A stretch of 64,000 bases of DNA from Streptomyces piniterrae (GTDB lineage Bacteria; Actinomycetota; Actinomycetes; Streptomycetales; Streptomycetaceae): positions 364,411 to 428,410 of the forward strand of contig NZ_SUMB01000006.1 in NCBI RefSeq assembly GCF_005048155.1. The letters run 5' to 3'. Position 1 is the stretch's first letter. Each line of letters opens with the position of its first letter. A model generated the notes under the pieces. It ran no database searches. It was not told where the DNA came from and saw nothing but the letters and a program-made list of their open reading frames with translations. Positions 33,024 to 42,426 of this stretch are shown in pieces. Position numbers and translations under genes: made by a program.

Positions 33024-34298
33024 TCACGCACGCGGATCACGCGCCGCCGGGGATATTCGTACCCGGTACGTGCCGTCCGCCCGCTCCTCCAGGACGGTGA
33101 CCGAGGCGCCGCTCGCGCGGTCCGTGTAGATGGCGCCCGGCCGGAATGTGGCATCGGTCAGCTCGGCGTCGACGTACTTGTTCGTGGTGAAGCAGCCCCT
33201 GCTGCGCGGGTTGGCGTCCACGACGCGCAGCGGGCCGTGCCCCGAGGGGACGTCGGTGGCGACGCGATAGATCAGCACGCCGGGGCGGCAGACTGCCGGG
33301 TCGCGCGGGCCGCGGCTGCGGGCCTCGACGACGAGGGCGGTGCGGGCGGCGGTCGGGATGACGACGATCTTGGTGCCGCCGACCGCGGCGGCCGGGCTGA
33401 GGGTGTGTTCGGCGGCCGGGCCGCCCCGCGGTGCGCAGCGCACCTGGTCCGCGGCGAGCCAGCCGAGTTTCCACTTGTGCCAGCCGAGGAAGTCGTTGCT
33501 CGGCCCCCAGTCCTCGTCCATCGGGTCCCAGTGACCGACCAGGGCCGGGGTGTCGCGGCCGTTGGCGTAGTAGAGGTCGGGGAGGCCGAAGGAGTGCGCG
33601 TTCTCATGGTTGAGGACGCGGAAGGCGCTGTCCCCGACCTGCCGGCTCCAGATGAAGGACGCGTTCCGGAACGGCACCCCGTCGGCGGTCCGCAGCCCCA
33701 TGTCACCGCCGCTGAAGGTGACCGACAGGACCGTACGGGTCGCGGCCGGGCCCGCGTTGGGCGTGGCCAGGACGTTGATGATGTCGTATCCGCGGAAGTC
33801 GACCGAGGCGTCGACGGCGCGCACGAGGTCCCGTGAGAGGGCGTAATAGCCGGTGTCCGAATCCGGGTCGAAGGCGCCGCCGCGGGTGATGCCGTACGCG
33901 GAGACCGGCTGCGGCATGTGGATCCACCTCAGGAGGGGCTTGGGGTGGTAGCTGAGCCGGCCGTACGAGCTGGTGCGGAAGAAGTCCGTGGCGGCGGGGA
34001 AGAACTCGGCGAAGCGGGCGCGGGGGCTGAGGGTGGCGCGGGCGTCCGGGAAGTCGACGAAGAGGATGAGGGCCTTCACGGTCCCGTACGAGCGGGCGTA
34101 GCCGGCGGGGGTGGTCGCGGATTCGGAGACGTCGTCCCGGATGCCGGGGAGGGCGCACGGTCCGCTCGGGGGTGCGCCGACCGCCGGGGGTATGTCCGTG
34201 GTGGGAGGCGGCGAGCCCATCGCCATGGTGGCGGCCGCGGCGGCGGCGGTCGCCGCGCTGGCGGCCAGGGCCGCGGATATCTTCTGCCTCTGCCTCAT
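33024..34298 (-). CDS. Secreted M6-type metalloprotease
   Basis: A 424-aa protein with a signal peptide (residues 1-30: basic MRQRQK then a long Ala-rich core). The zinc site is HENAH in RVLNHENAHSFGLPDLY (about residues 235-251), followed by the LVGHWDPMDEDWG segment containing the Met-turn region, as in immune-inhibitor-A/M6 family peptidases. The C-terminal ~130 residues form a beta-rich domain. ATG 34298 is preferred (AGGGTG upstream); GTG 34307 is in frame. Likely an extracellular peptidase. It converges with the TetR gene at 32335. Confidence 0.85.
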   Translation of the reverse strand: MRQRQKISAALAASAATAAAAAATMAMGSPPPTTDIPPAVGAPPSGPCALPGIRDDVSESATTPAGYARSYGTVKALILFVDFPDARATLSPRARFAEFFPAATDFFRTSSYGRLSYHPKPLLRWIHMPQPVSAYGITRGGAFDPDSDTGYYALSRDLVRAVDASVDFRGYDIINVLATPNAGPAATRTVLSVTFSGGDMGLRTADGVPFRNASFIWSRQVGDSAFRVLNHENAHSFGLPDLYYANGRDTPALVGHWDPMDEDWGPSNDFLGWHKWKLGWLAADQVRCAPRGGPAAEHTLSPAAAVGGTKIVVIPTAARTALVVEARSRGPRDPAVCRPGVLIYRVATDVPSGHGPLRVVDANPRSRGCFTTNKYVDAELTDATFRPGAIYTDRASGASVTVLEERADGTYRVRISPAARDPRA

Positions 34299-34406
34299 AT
34301 CGATCACCCTGTGTCGCCGGTTGATCGCCCGCGCGCCGGATTACGTCATCTGGAGGCACGCCCTGTCGCTCAATGTGATCCAGTTCACGCTCACCGGTGA
34401 AATATC

Positions 34407-34423
34407 CGGGGAGTGTCTCCCCG
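34407..34423. promoter_or_regulatory. Palindrome CGGGGAG-TGT-CTCCCCG, candidate TetR operator
   Basis: A perfect 7-bp inverted repeat with 3-bp centre, 52 bp upstream of the TetR start. A second palindrome, TCACCGGTGA (34391-34400), is adjacent. Position suits autoregulation of the TetR gene and perhaps the divergent protease. Confidence 0.5.
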
Positions 34424-34474
34424 TTTAACCAGACGAACCCGATGGCCGGCCCAACGACGAGAGGAGCGTGCCGC

Positions 34475-35122
34475 GTGACCGCGACCGACAGCCGTACGTC
34501 CCCGCAGCCCCGTCTGCGGGCCGACGCCCTGCGCAATCGGGAACGGATCATCGCGGCCGCCCGCGAGACGATGGTCGAGTTCGGGGCCGAGGTCCCGCTC
34601 GATGAAATCGCTCGACGCGCGGGCGTCGGAAATGCGACGCTCTATCGTCACTTCGCGGATCGCCTGGAGTTGATCCACCACGTCACGCTCTCCGTCATGT
34701 CCCGCACCGCGGACTGCGCGGAGCGCGCCCTCGCCGAGGAGTCCGATGCTTTCCAAGCGCTGAGGCGCTTCGTCCACGACGCGGTGGAGGAGCGGATCGG
34801 TGCGCTGTGCCCGCTGCTCTCGGACGGTGTCGACCCGGCGCATCCCGAACTGCTCGCGGCGCGCGAACGTCTGGAGGCGGCCATCGAGGCCGTCATGGGC
34901 GCCGCGCGCGACAGCGGCCAGCTGCGTACCGACATCGCCGTCGGTGACCTGATGGTCGCGATCACCCAGCTCACGCGCCCGCTCCCGAGCAGTGGCTGTG
35001 CGGACTTCGACAGGTTCGTGCACCGGCATCTGCAGCTGTTCCTGGACGGTCTGCTGACGCCCGCCCGCTCCGAACTGCCCGGCTCCGCCGCCACGTTGGA
35101 CGACCTGAGGCGCCGTCCGTGA
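34475..35122 (+). CDS. TetR regulator, probably of the adjacent exporter
   Basis: A 215-aa TetR-family repressor: HTH at about residues 15-65 (ADALRNRERIIAAARETMVEFGAEVPLDEIARRAGVGNATLYRHFADR). The SbtR/KstR2-like C-domain (residues 75-200) includes CPLLSDGVDP. GTG 34475 has GAGGAG (34461-34466). It lies 191 bp upstream of an MFS drug exporter in the same direction, the classical pairing of a drug-responsive repressor and pump. Confidence 0.85.
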   Translation: MTATDSRTSPQPRLRADALRNRERIIAAARETMVEFGAEVPLDEIARRAGVGNATLYRHFADRLELIHHVTLSVMSRTADCAERALAEESDAFQALRRFVHDAVEERIGALCPLLSDGVDPAHPELLAARERLEAAIEAVMGAARDSGQLRTDIAVGDLMVAITQLTRPLPSSGCADFDRFVHRHLQLFLDGLLTPARSELPGSAATLDDLRRRP

Positions 35123-35199
35123 CACCGGCACAGCACGTATCACCGGCAACACCGGTAACACCAGCAACACCCGAACCATCCGCCTCGTAGCACCCGGCC

Positions 35200-35280
35200 C
35201 GTCCCGCTACACACCCCATTCCACGTCCCGCTACACACCCCATTCCACGTCCCGTTGCACACCCCATTCCACGTCCCGTT
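35200..35280 (+). repeat. 24-bp tandem repeats, 3.4 copies
   Basis: Unit cgtcccgctacacaccccat plus tcca; copies at 35200-35223, 35224-35247 and 35248-35271 and a partial at 35272-35280. The third copy differs by two bases. It lies between the TetR gene and the exporter start and may affect the leader of the exporter mRNA. Confidence 0.9.
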
Positions 35281-35313
35281 ATCCGCTCACCGCACCACTA
35301 GGTGGACCCCTCC

Positions 35314-36843
35314 ATGCCTGAAACAGCCACATCCGTCGATCCCCGGCGCTGGAAAGCGCTGATATTCATCGCCCTCGCGCAGCTGATGGTCGTGCTCGAC
35401 GCGACGATCGTGAACATCGCGCTGCCGTCCGCCCAGGCGGACCTCGGTATCTCCGACGCCAACAGGCAGTGGGTCATCACCGCCTACGCCCTGGCCTTCG
35501 GCGGTCTGCTGCTCTTCGGCGGACGCGTCGCCGACCTGTTCGGCCGTAAGCGGACCTTCATCATCGGGCTCGTCGGTTTCGCGGCGGCCTCCGCGCTCGG
35601 CGGGGCCGCCGCGAACCAGGGGATGCTGCTGGGCGCGCGGGCGTTGCAGGGTGTCTTCGGCGCGCTGCTGGCACCGGCCGCGCTGTCGCTGCTCGCGGTG
35701 ACGTTCACCGAGGCCAAGGAGCGCGCCAAGGCGTTCGGCATCTTCGGTGCGATCGCCGGTGGTGGCGGCGCCGTGGGTCTGATCCTCGGCGGTGTGCTCA
35801 CCGAGTACATGGACTGGCGCTGGACGTTCTTCGTCAACATCCCGTTCGCCGTGGTCGCCGCGACCGGCGCCGTCCTGGTCATCCGCGAGCCCGCGGACAG
35901 CCGTAACCCCTCCCGCCTGGACGTCCCCGGCGTCATCCTGGCCACGCTCGGCCTGGTCTCACTGGTGTACGGGTTCACGCGTGCCGAGTCCGACGGCTGG
36001 CTGGCCGGCCCGACCCTCGGACTGTTCGCCGCGGCGGCCGTGCTGCTGCTGGCGTTCGTCCTGGTCGAGTCCAAGGTGAAGGCCCCGCTGCTGCCGCTGC
36101 GGGTGGTCTCCGAGCGGAACCGCGCCGGCGTCTACGCGTCGCTCGGTCTGGCGATCATCGGCATGTTCGGCCTCTTCCTGTTCCTGACCTACTACCTGCA
36201 GATCGTGAAGGGCTACACCCCGGTCGCGACCGGTCTGGCCTTCCTCCCGATGATCGCGGGCATGATCACCGGCTCGACGCAGATCGGTGCCCGGCTCATG
36301 ACCCGGGTCCGGCCGCGGCTGCTGATGGCGCCGGGCTTCGTGGTCGCCGCGCTCGGCATGCTGGTGCTGACCCAGATCGACCTGGACACGTCCTACCCGG
36401 CGCTGATCCTGCCCGCGTTCCTGCTGCTGGGCCTCGGCATGGGTACGGCGTTCATGCCGGCCATGTCACTGTCCACGCACGGCGTCCAGCCGCGCGACGC
36501 GGGTGTCGCCTCCGCGATGGTCAACACCTCGCAGCAGGTCGGCGGCGCGATCGGTACGGCCCTGCTGAACACCATCGCGGCCAGCGCCACCAGCGCGTAC
36601 GCCGCCTCGCACGCGGCCGGCGCGCCTTCGCGTGATCTGCTCAAGCTCCAGTCGATGGTGCACGGCTACAGCACCGCCATCTGGTGGGCGGTCGGCATCC
36701 TGCTCCTGGCGGCCGCGATCGCCTTCACCCTCGTCAACACCGGGCACCAGGGCGGCGGTTCGCCCGTCGCCTCCTCCGGCGACGGCGAGACCGCGGACGC
36801 GGCCGCGGGGGACGAGGTTCCGGTTCCGGTCATGGCGCACTGA
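35314..36843 (+). CDS. MFS drug exporter, DHA2 (14-TM) family
   Basis: A 509-aa transporter. TM1 has LMVVLDATIVNIALPSAQADLG (DHA2 motif D1), loop 2-3 GGRVADLFGRKR (motif A) and TM5 GAIAGGGGAVGLILGGVL (motif C). Fourteen hydrophobic segments fit the EmrB/QacA group. The ATG at 35314 has AGGTGG 8 nt upstream; GTG 35302 is in frame but lacks a site. A drug/proton antiporter probably controlled by the preceding TetR. It lies outside the polyketide cluster proper, so the substrate is open. Confidence 0.92.
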   Translation: MPETATSVDPRRWKALIFIALAQLMVVLDATIVNIALPSAQADLGISDANRQWVITAYALAFGGLLLFGGRVADLFGRKRTFIIGLVGFAAASALGGAAANQGMLLGARALQGVFGALLAPAALSLLAVTFTEAKERAKAFGIFGAIAGGGGAVGLILGGVLTEYMDWRWTFFVNIPFAVVAATGAVLVIREPADSRNPSRLDVPGVILATLGLVSLVYGFTRAESDGWLAGPTLGLFAAAAVLLLAFVLVESKVKAPLLPLRVVSERNRAGVYASLGLAIIGMFGLFLFLTYYLQIVKGYTPVATGLAFLPMIAGMITGSTQIGARLMTRVRPRLLMAPGFVVAALGMLVLTQIDLDTSYPALILPAFLLLGLGMGTAFMPAMSLSTHGVQPRDAGVASAMVNTSQQVGGAIGTALLNTIAASATSAYAASHAAGAPSRDLLKLQSMVHGYSTAIWWAVGILLLAAAIAFTLVNTGHQGGGSPVASSGDGETADAAAGDEVPVPVMAH

Positions 36844-36914
36844 GCCGCGACGCCGGGAGGGGAGTGGCGGTGCCCGTGCGTGTCGGAGCCTCCGCCCCCT
36901 CCCGCAAGATCATC

Positions 36915-37065
36915 CGAAAGCTCGAAGGCTCGAAGCTCGAAGCTCGAAGGCTCGAAGCCCGAACGCCCGAAGCCCGAAGGCTCGAAGCCCGAACGCCCGA
37001 AGCCCGAAGGCTCGAAGCCCGAAGGCTCGAAAGCCCGAAGGCTCGAAGCCAGACAAGCCAGAAAA
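36915..37065 (+). repeat. Degenerate short tandem repeats (cgaagg/ctcgaagcc units)
   Basis: About 150 bp of repeated 9-10-bp words (GAAGCCC, GAAGGCTC, GAACGCCC) that also form a longer ~30-bp period. It fills the gap between the convergent exporter and MarR genes. The short ORFs reading through it (RRLEAR repeats) look spurious. Confidence 0.8.
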
Positions 37066-37089
37066 GGCGTCGCCCTCGTCCGGTTCTCG

Positions 37090-37587
37090 TCAGCGGAGCC
37101 AGGGGAGGTCGGCGCCGTTCGGCTGCAGCCCGTCGGCCATCACCCGGCAGATCTCGGCCAGTTGGCCGACCTGCTCGGGGGAGAGCCGGTCGAAGATCGC
37201 GGCGCGGACGGCGGCGACGTGCCCCGGGGCCGCCTTCTCCAGCACGCGCATTCCCTCGTCCGTGAGGAAGGCGTTCTGCCCCCGCTTGTCGGACGGACAG
37301 TCCTCGCGGCGCACCCAGCCGTTCTTCTCCAGGCGAGCGACGGCATGCGAGAGCCGGGACCGGGTGATCTTGGCGTTCTGTGCCAGCTCGGTCATCCGCA
37401 TCCGGCGCCGCGGCGCACGCGACAGCTGGACGAGCAGGCCGTAATAGATGTGCGGCATCCCGGCGTCGCGCTGTAGCTGGCGGTCGAGATGGTCCTCCAG
37501 CAGCGTGGTCGCGTGGAGGTAGGACTGCCAGGCGTATTGCTCCTCGTCGCTGAGCCAGCGCGGCTCGGCTGCGGGTTCGTTGCTCAT
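37090..37587 (-). CDS. MarR-family regulator
   Basis: A 165-aa winged-helix protein. The DNA-binding core is about residues 60-110: MRMTELAQNAKITRSRLSHAVARLEKNGWVRREDCPSDKRGQNAFLTDEG, with the recognition helix SRLSHAVARLEKNG and the wing DKRG. The N-terminal EEQYAWQSYLHATTLLEDHLDRQL helix is the dimer helix. ATG 37587 is chosen; ATG 37596 is possible. A 0.75-kb inverted-repeat element begins about 20 bp upstream of its start, so its promoter must lie in or near that element. The target is not evident. Confidence 0.85.
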   Translation of the reverse strand: MSNEPAAEPRWLSDEEQYAWQSYLHATTLLEDHLDRQLQRDAGMPHIYYGLLVQLSRAPRRRMRMTELAQNAKITRSRLSHAVARLEKNGWVRREDCPSDKRGQNAFLTDEGMRVLEKAAPGHVAAVRAAIFDRLSPEQVGQLAEICRVMADGLQPNGADLPWLR

Positions 37588-37606
37588 GCCATCCACTCTC
37601 TCACCG

Positions 37607-38352
37607 GTTCGCTGCGCTTGGGCTTAGCCGGTTTGGTGCCCGCCGTTTTCGGCTGTCCCGCCGTTGTGGTTGGTGTGGGCTGTTGCCGCTGCGCGGGGCT
37701 TTTCGGCTGCGGTGCCGGAACTCAGGACTCCGTCATGAGTTCCGGCCCCTCCCGTGGGTGGGTGGTGGGAGATGGTGCGCCTTGCCGTACGTCGTCGACT
37801 GCGGCTTGTGGGCCGAGAGCCGTGGCCGGTGGTCGGATCCGCCGGTGGTCCCTCAGCGGACCCCTCGGGGGCCCGGGGCCTCGCCCCGGTTTCGGGGTCC
37901 GGGGCCTGGCCCCGGTTTCGGGAAGGGGCGGGACCGGGGCAACGGACTCGTGCACGCGCACCCGGCAACGCAGCGACCAGTCCACCGGCCCCGCCCGCCG
38001 CAGGCGCCTCGCAGGCGACCCGCACCCGGCAACACACCGCCGCACACCAGCCACCTCATCCGTCCCCACCCCAACGGGAGGGGACGGGCCGCGGGACGGA
38101 GTCGTGCGGCCCGTCACCGCACCCGACAGCCCCGCGCAGCGACCCCGCCCGCCGCAGGCGCAACGGCGCGACACCCCCACGCCGGGACAGCCAAAGACGC
38201 GGCCCAGGCAAAGCGCAGCGGACCGCAACGGCGACAACCCCCCACGCCGCGACAGGCGACAACGGCGAGCAACCAAGCCGGCTAAGCCCAAGCGCAGCGA
38301 CCCCGCGACAACGGCCGGAACCAAGACCGCTAAGGCCGAGCGCAGCGGGAAC
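37607..38352 (+). repeat. Long repeat element, left copy (inverted relative to 48.05-48.84 kb)
   Basis: A ~745-bp element whose core (about 37654-38160) is nearly identical to the reverse complement of 48195-48705. Its edges carry the word CGCTGCGCTtgGGcttAGCCGG or its complement, and its right part contains the edge word twice. Internally it has GC-rich palindromes such as the paired CCCCGGTTTCGGG segments. No coding function is evident: long ORFs on both strands are just GC-bias openings. Its right edge supplies the stop codon of fruA. Confidence 0.85.
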
Positions 38353-40231
38353 CCTTGAGCAGGACCACCAGAGCCGTGCTGACGCCCGTACCGGCGGCGA
38401 CCGCGAGCAGGTAGAGCAGCGGCTGGCCGATCAGCGGGACCACGAAGATGCCGCCGTGCGGAGCGCGGAGCGTGCAGCCGAAGGCCATCGACAGCGCGCC
38501 GGTGACCGCGCCGCCGGCCATCGCGGACGGGATGACGCGCAGTGGGTCCGCGGCGGCGAACGGGATGGCGCCCTCGGTGATGAAGGAGGCGCCGAGCACC
38601 CACGCCGCCTTGCCGTTCTCCCGCTCCGCCTTGGTGAAGAGCCGCCCGCGGACGGTCGTGGCCAGAGCCATGGCCAGCGGCGGGACCATGCCGGCCGCCA
38701 TCACCGCGGCCATGACCTTCAGACTGCCCTCGTTGGGGTTGGCGAGGCCGCCGACCGCGAAGGCGTACGCGACCTTGTTCAGCGGGCCGCCCAGGTCGAA
38801 GCACATCATCAGGCCGAGGATCACGCCGAGGATGATCGCGTTGGCGCCGGAGAGGCCGGACAGCCAGTCGGTCAGGGCCTTTTGGAGCGCGGCGATCGGC
38901 TTGCCGATCACCAGGAACATCAGGAAGCCGACGATCGCCGAGGAGATCAGCGGGATCACGACAACGGGCATGATGCCGCGCAGGACCGGCGGGATGCCGA
39001 CCCGTTGGATCGCCATCACCACCGCGCCCGCCAGGAGGCCGGCGATCAGGCCGCCGAGGAAGCCCGCATTGACGGTGAGCGCGATGGCGCCGCCCACGAA
39101 GCCCGGGACGAGGCCGGGCCGGTCGGCCATGCCGTACGCGATGAAGCCGGCCAGGACGGGGACGAGGAAACCGAACGCCACGCCGCCGACCTGGAAGAAC
39201 AGCGCCGCCCAGCTCGCCGACTCGGTCCAGATGAAGTGCTCGGCGACGGACGGCGCCTTGTCGATCGTGTAGCCGCCGATGGCGAAGGCGAGGGCGATGA
39301 GGAGGCCGCCGGCGGCGACGAACGGCACCATGTAACTGACGCCGGTCATCAGCCACTTGCGCAGGCGGGTGGCGAAGCCGTCCGCCGTGTCGGCGTTCTT
39401 GTCCATGGGCGCGGCGGCCCGCGCCGGCGCGCCGACCTCGCCGCGTTCGGCCTTCTCCCGTACCTCGGCGATGAGTTCGGCCGGGCGGTTGATGCCCGCC
39501 TTCACGCCGACGTCCACGGTGGGCTTCCCGGCGAACCGGTCCTTGTCCCGTACCTCGACGTCATGCGCGAAGATCACGCCGTCCGCGTCCGCGACCAGCC
39601 GCGGGTCCAGGCGCTCGAAGCCGGCCGAGCCCTGTGTCTCGACGGTCAGCTCGACGCCGGCTTCCCGGCCGGCCTTCTCCAGCGACTCGGCGGCCATGTA
39701 GGTGTGCGCGATGCCGGTGGGACAGGAGGTGACGGCGACTATGCGGAAGGGGGGTGCGGTGGGGGCGGGCTCCGACGTCTCCGCCGCCGGCTCGTCGCCT
39801 CGTATGAGAGCCGCGGCCTCCGCCGGATCGGTCGCGGAGCGCAGTGCGCCGGTGAAGGCCTCGTCCATCAGGTGGCGGGCGAGGGTCGAGAGGATCGACA
39901 GATGGTCCGCGTCGCCGCCCGTGGGGGCCGCGATCAGGAAGATCAGGTCCGCCGGGCCGTCCGGCGCGCCGAAGTCGACACCGGCGGCGCTGCGTCCGAA
40001 GGCCAGCGTCGGTTCCGTGACGTGCTCGCTGCGACAGTGCGGAATGCCGATGCCGCCGTCCAGGCCGGTCGGCATCTGGGCCTCGCGTGCGGCCACATCC
40101 GCGAGGTAGCCCTCCAGGTCGGTGACGCGGCCGGACGCGACCATCCGCTCGGCCAGCGACCGGGCGGCGGCGTCCTTCGTTTCGGCGGACAGGTCGAGGT
40201 CGACCAGTTCCGCGGTGATCAGCTCACTCAT
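38330..40231 (-). CDS. fruA: Fructose-specific PTS permease EIIABC
   Basis: A 633-aa phosphotransferase permease. EIIA (about 1-145) has the phospho-His site GIGIPHCR (His65). EIIB (about 160-260) has VTSCPTGIAHTYMAAE (Cys170). EIIC (about 285-625) has nine or so membrane segments and ends with FGCTLRAPHGGIFVVPLIG. It takes up and phosphorylates fructose to fructose-1-phosphate using HPr. AAGGGAG precedes ATG 40231. The last ~8 residues (GSRCARP) are encoded by the edge of the inverted-repeat element. Third gene of the fruR-fruK-fruA operon. Confidence 0.95.
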   Translation of the reverse strand: MSELITAELVDLDLSAETKDAAARSLAERMVASGRVTDLEGYLADVAAREAQMPTGLDGGIGIPHCRSEHVTEPTLAFGRSAAGVDFGAPDGPADLIFLIAAPTGGDADHLSILSTLARHLMDEAFTGALRSATDPAEAAALIRGDEPAAETSEPAPTAPPFRIVAVTSCPTGIAHTYMAAESLEKAGREAGVELTVETQGSAGFERLDPRLVADADGVIFAHDVEVRDKDRFAGKPTVDVGVKAGINRPAELIAEVREKAERGEVGAPARAAAPMDKNADTADGFATRLRKWLMTGVSYMVPFVAAGGLLIALAFAIGGYTIDKAPSVAEHFIWTESASWAALFFQVGGVAFGFLVPVLAGFIAYGMADRPGLVPGFVGGAIALTVNAGFLGGLIAGLLAGAVVMAIQRVGIPPVLRGIMPVVVIPLISSAIVGFLMFLVIGKPIAALQKALTDWLSGLSGANAIILGVILGLMMCFDLGGPLNKVAYAFAVGGLANPNEGSLKVMAAVMAAGMVPPLAMALATTVRGRLFTKAERENGKAAWVLGASFITEGAIPFAAADPLRVIPSAMAGGAVTGALSMAFGCTLRAPHGGIFVVPLIGQPLLYLLAVAAGTGVSTALVVLLKGSRCARP

Positions 40232-40385
40232 CGCGGGCTCCCTTGCTCGCGTTACCGCCGGACGGGCGGTGGGGACGGGACGGGGGGTGGCTGGGGCGCC
40301 TCCCCGCGTCAGCCGGGGGAGGAGTCGGAGAGGGCGGGAAGGGGCTGGTCGGGTAAGCGGAGGGGGGTCGTCCGGCGCCCGCCGC

Positions 40386-41333
40386 TCAAGGCACCGGCTC
40401 CGTCAGCGGGCGGTCGAGCGGCACCTCGCCGGTGATCGCGACCGCCGCCGGCTCCAGATCCGCCGGTGTCGGCATCAGGCTTCCGGGGAGCTGGACGGCG
40501 GCCGCGCCATGGGCCACCGCCGCGGCCAGGGCCCGTACGCCGGTGCCGCCCGCCGTGAGGAAGCCGGCGAGCGAGGCATCGCCCGCGCCGACGTTGCTGC
40601 GTACGGCGGCGACCCGGGCGCTGCCGAAGTGCGCGCCGTCCGCGTCGACCAGCAGCTGGCCGTCGGCCCCCAGGGAGGCCAGTACGGCGCGGGCGCCCCG
40701 GGCGCGCAGTTCCTCGGCGGCCCTGACCGCGTCGCCGATGGTCGAGAGCGGGCGGCCGACGGCCTGCCCGAGTTCCTCGGCGTTCGGCTTGACGACGTCA
40801 GGGCGTTCGCGCAGGGCCGCGGTCAGCGAAGGGCCCGACGTGTCCAGGGCGATACGGGCGCCGGCGCGGTGCGCCCGCGCGACGAGTTCGGCGTACCACT
40901 CGGGGGCCAGACCGCGCGGCAGGCTGCCGCAGCAGGCGATCCAGTCGGCGCCCGCCGAACGCTCGCCGACCGTCGTCAGCAGCGCCTCCGACTCCTCGGG
41001 GGTCAGCTCGGGCCCGGTCGCGTTGATCTTTGTGAGGGTGCCGTCCGGCTCCGCGACGGAGATGTTGGAGCGGGTCTGGCCGGCCACCGGCACGCCCGCC
41101 ACCTCGATGCCCTCGGCGCCCAGCAGCCCGGCCAGCGCGGCGCCCGCGGGGCCGCCCACCGGCAGCACCGCGAGGGTGCGGTGCCCGGCGGCGGCGACCG
41201 CCCGCGAGACATTGACGCCCTTGCCGCCCGGGTCGACCCGGTCTGCAGTGGCCCGGAGCACCGCGCCACGGTCCAGCGCCGGTATCTCGTACGTACGGTC
41301 CAGGCTGGGATTGGGCGTGACGGTGAGGATCAT
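40386..41333 (-). CDS. fruK: 1-phosphofructokinase
   Basis: A 315-aa PfkB-family sugar kinase: N-terminal MILTVTPNPSLDRTY, GGKGVNVSRA (substrate loop), KINATGPELT and the C-terminal SNVGAGDASLAGFL with the catalytic base Asp and anion-hole GAGD. It phosphorylates fructose-1-phosphate made by FruA. The start overlaps the DeoR gene stop (ATGA). The gap to fruA is 154 bp. Confidence 0.95.
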   Translation of the reverse strand: MILTVTPNPSLDRTYEIPALDRGAVLRATADRVDPGGKGVNVSRAVAAAGHRTLAVLPVGGPAGAALAGLLGAEGIEVAGVPVAGQTRSNISVAEPDGTLTKINATGPELTPEESEALLTTVGERSAGADWIACCGSLPRGLAPEWYAELVARAHRAGARIALDTSGPSLTAALRERPDVVKPNAEELGQAVGRPLSTIGDAVRAAEELRARGARAVLASLGADGQLLVDADGAHFGSARVAAVRSNVGAGDASLAGFLTAGGTGVRALAAAVAHGAAAVQLPGSLMPTPADLEPAAVAITGEVPLDRPLTEPVP

Positions 41334-42127
41334 GCGCGCACTACTTCCGTGCCCGCGCGCTCGATGGCGAGGGCGTCGTCGGGGCTCAGCCCGGTGTCGG
41401 TGATGAGCAGGTCCACGTCCGACAGCTCGCCGAAGCGGGCGAAGTGCTGCTGCCCGAACTTGGCGGAGTCGGCGAGCAGGACGACCCGGCGGGCGGCACG
41501 GATCAGGGCCCGTTTGACGGCGGCCTCCGCCAGGTCGGGGGTGGTCAGTCCGCCGTCGAGGGAGAAGCCGTTGGTCGCGAGGAACAGCACATCGGCGTTG
41601 ATCTCGCGGTAGGCGCGCAGCGCCCAGTCGTCGACCGCGGCCCGCGTACGGTGCCGGATGCGGCCGCCTACGAGGTGGAGGGTGAGCCCGGGGTGGTCGG
41701 CAAGCCGGGCGGCCACCGGCAGGCCGTGGGTGACGACGGTCAGCTCGGCCTCCAGCGGGAGCTCGGCGGCGAGCCGGGCGACGGTCGTACCGGCGTCCAG
41801 GATCACGCTGCCGGAGCCGGTGGAGACAGAGCCGGCGGCGCCGTCCTGGCCGCCGGGGAGTTCGGCGAGCGCGGCCCGCGCGATGCGCTGCTTCTCGTCG
41901 GCGGCGACGACGTCCCGCTCGGCGAGGTCGGGCTCGAAGTCCAGCCGGCCGGCCGGGATCGCGCCGCCGTGCACCCTGCGCACCAGACCGGCGCGGTCCA
42001 GGGCCTTCAGGTCACGCCGTACGGTCTCGGCGGTGACCTGGAACTCCTCCGCCAGGGAGAGCACATCCACCCGCCCGCCCTCACGGGCGAGGCGCAGGAT
42101 CTCCTGCTGGCGCTCCGGTGCATACAT
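41330..42127 (-). CDS. fruR: DeoR-family regulator of the fructose operon
   Basis: A 265-aa DeoR repressor: N-terminal HTH (YAPERQQEILRLAREGGRVDVLSLAEEFQVTAETVRRDLKALDRAGLVRRVHGGAI), then an isomerase-like sugar-phosphate domain with ILDAGTTVARLA, VGGRIRHRT and FLATNGFS. As first gene before fruK and fruA it should repress the operon until fructose-1-phosphate or fructose-1,6-bisphosphate binds. ATG 42127 gives the usual MYAPERQQ start; longer forms lack support. Symbol assigned by operon context. Confidence 0.88.
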   Translation of the reverse strand: MYAPERQQEILRLAREGGRVDVLSLAEEFQVTAETVRRDLKALDRAGLVRRVHGGAIPAGRLDFEPDLAERDVVAADEKQRIARAALAELPGGQDGAAGSVSTGSGSVILDAGTTVARLAAELPLEAELTVVTHGLPVAARLADHPGLTLHLVGGRIRHRTRAAVDDWALRAYREINADVLFLATNGFSLDGGLTTPDLAEAAVKRALIRAARRVVLLADSAKFGQQHFARFGELSDVDLLITDTGLSPDDALAIERAGTEVVRA

Positions 42128-42266
42128 CAGCGTCTGTGTCCGTTCCCATGCCCGAACCTGTGGTTTCGGCGCGATGCTACGCCGGGATTTCTGTGAAGTA
42201 AACAGATTCGGGCGGCAGGCAGACTCAAACGGACACGGGTGGAGCGCGCACACATGGACACAGCGA

Positions 42267-42297
42267 AGCCCCGACGCCAGCGGATGACGTCGGGGCT
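42267..42297 (-). terminator. Intrinsic terminator downstream of hrdD
   Basis: AGCCCCGACG (42267-42276) and CGTCGGGGCT (42288-42297) form a perfect 10-bp stem with an 11-nt loop. It lies between the fruR promoter region and the end of the sigma factor gene. The stretch 42298-42426 holds nothing else recognisable. Confidence 0.75.
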
Positions 42298-42426
42298 CGG
42301 TCAGCTCTAGGAGTTCGGCCGGTCCGGGAGGCAGCTCGGCCTGTTGGGCATGCTCGGTCTATTGGGCATGTGGGCATGTAGGAGCCGCGTCAGCTTTACG
42401 CACCAGGCGATCCCCCGCCACGCGCG

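Noticed and set aside
35200..35280. CRISPR-like repeats
   Set aside because: The 24-bp units are directly adjacent with no spacers and no cas genes are present.
36915..37065. CRISPR-like array
   Set aside because: Units are 9-10 bp with no unique spacers and differ from one another. It is simple-sequence repeat.
37489..38358. Long ORF across the left inverted repeat (and the matching 46859-49033 minus ORF)
   Set aside because: Extremely Arg/Pro/Gly-rich, overlaps real genes and the repeat on both strands. It is a product of GC bias, not a protein family.
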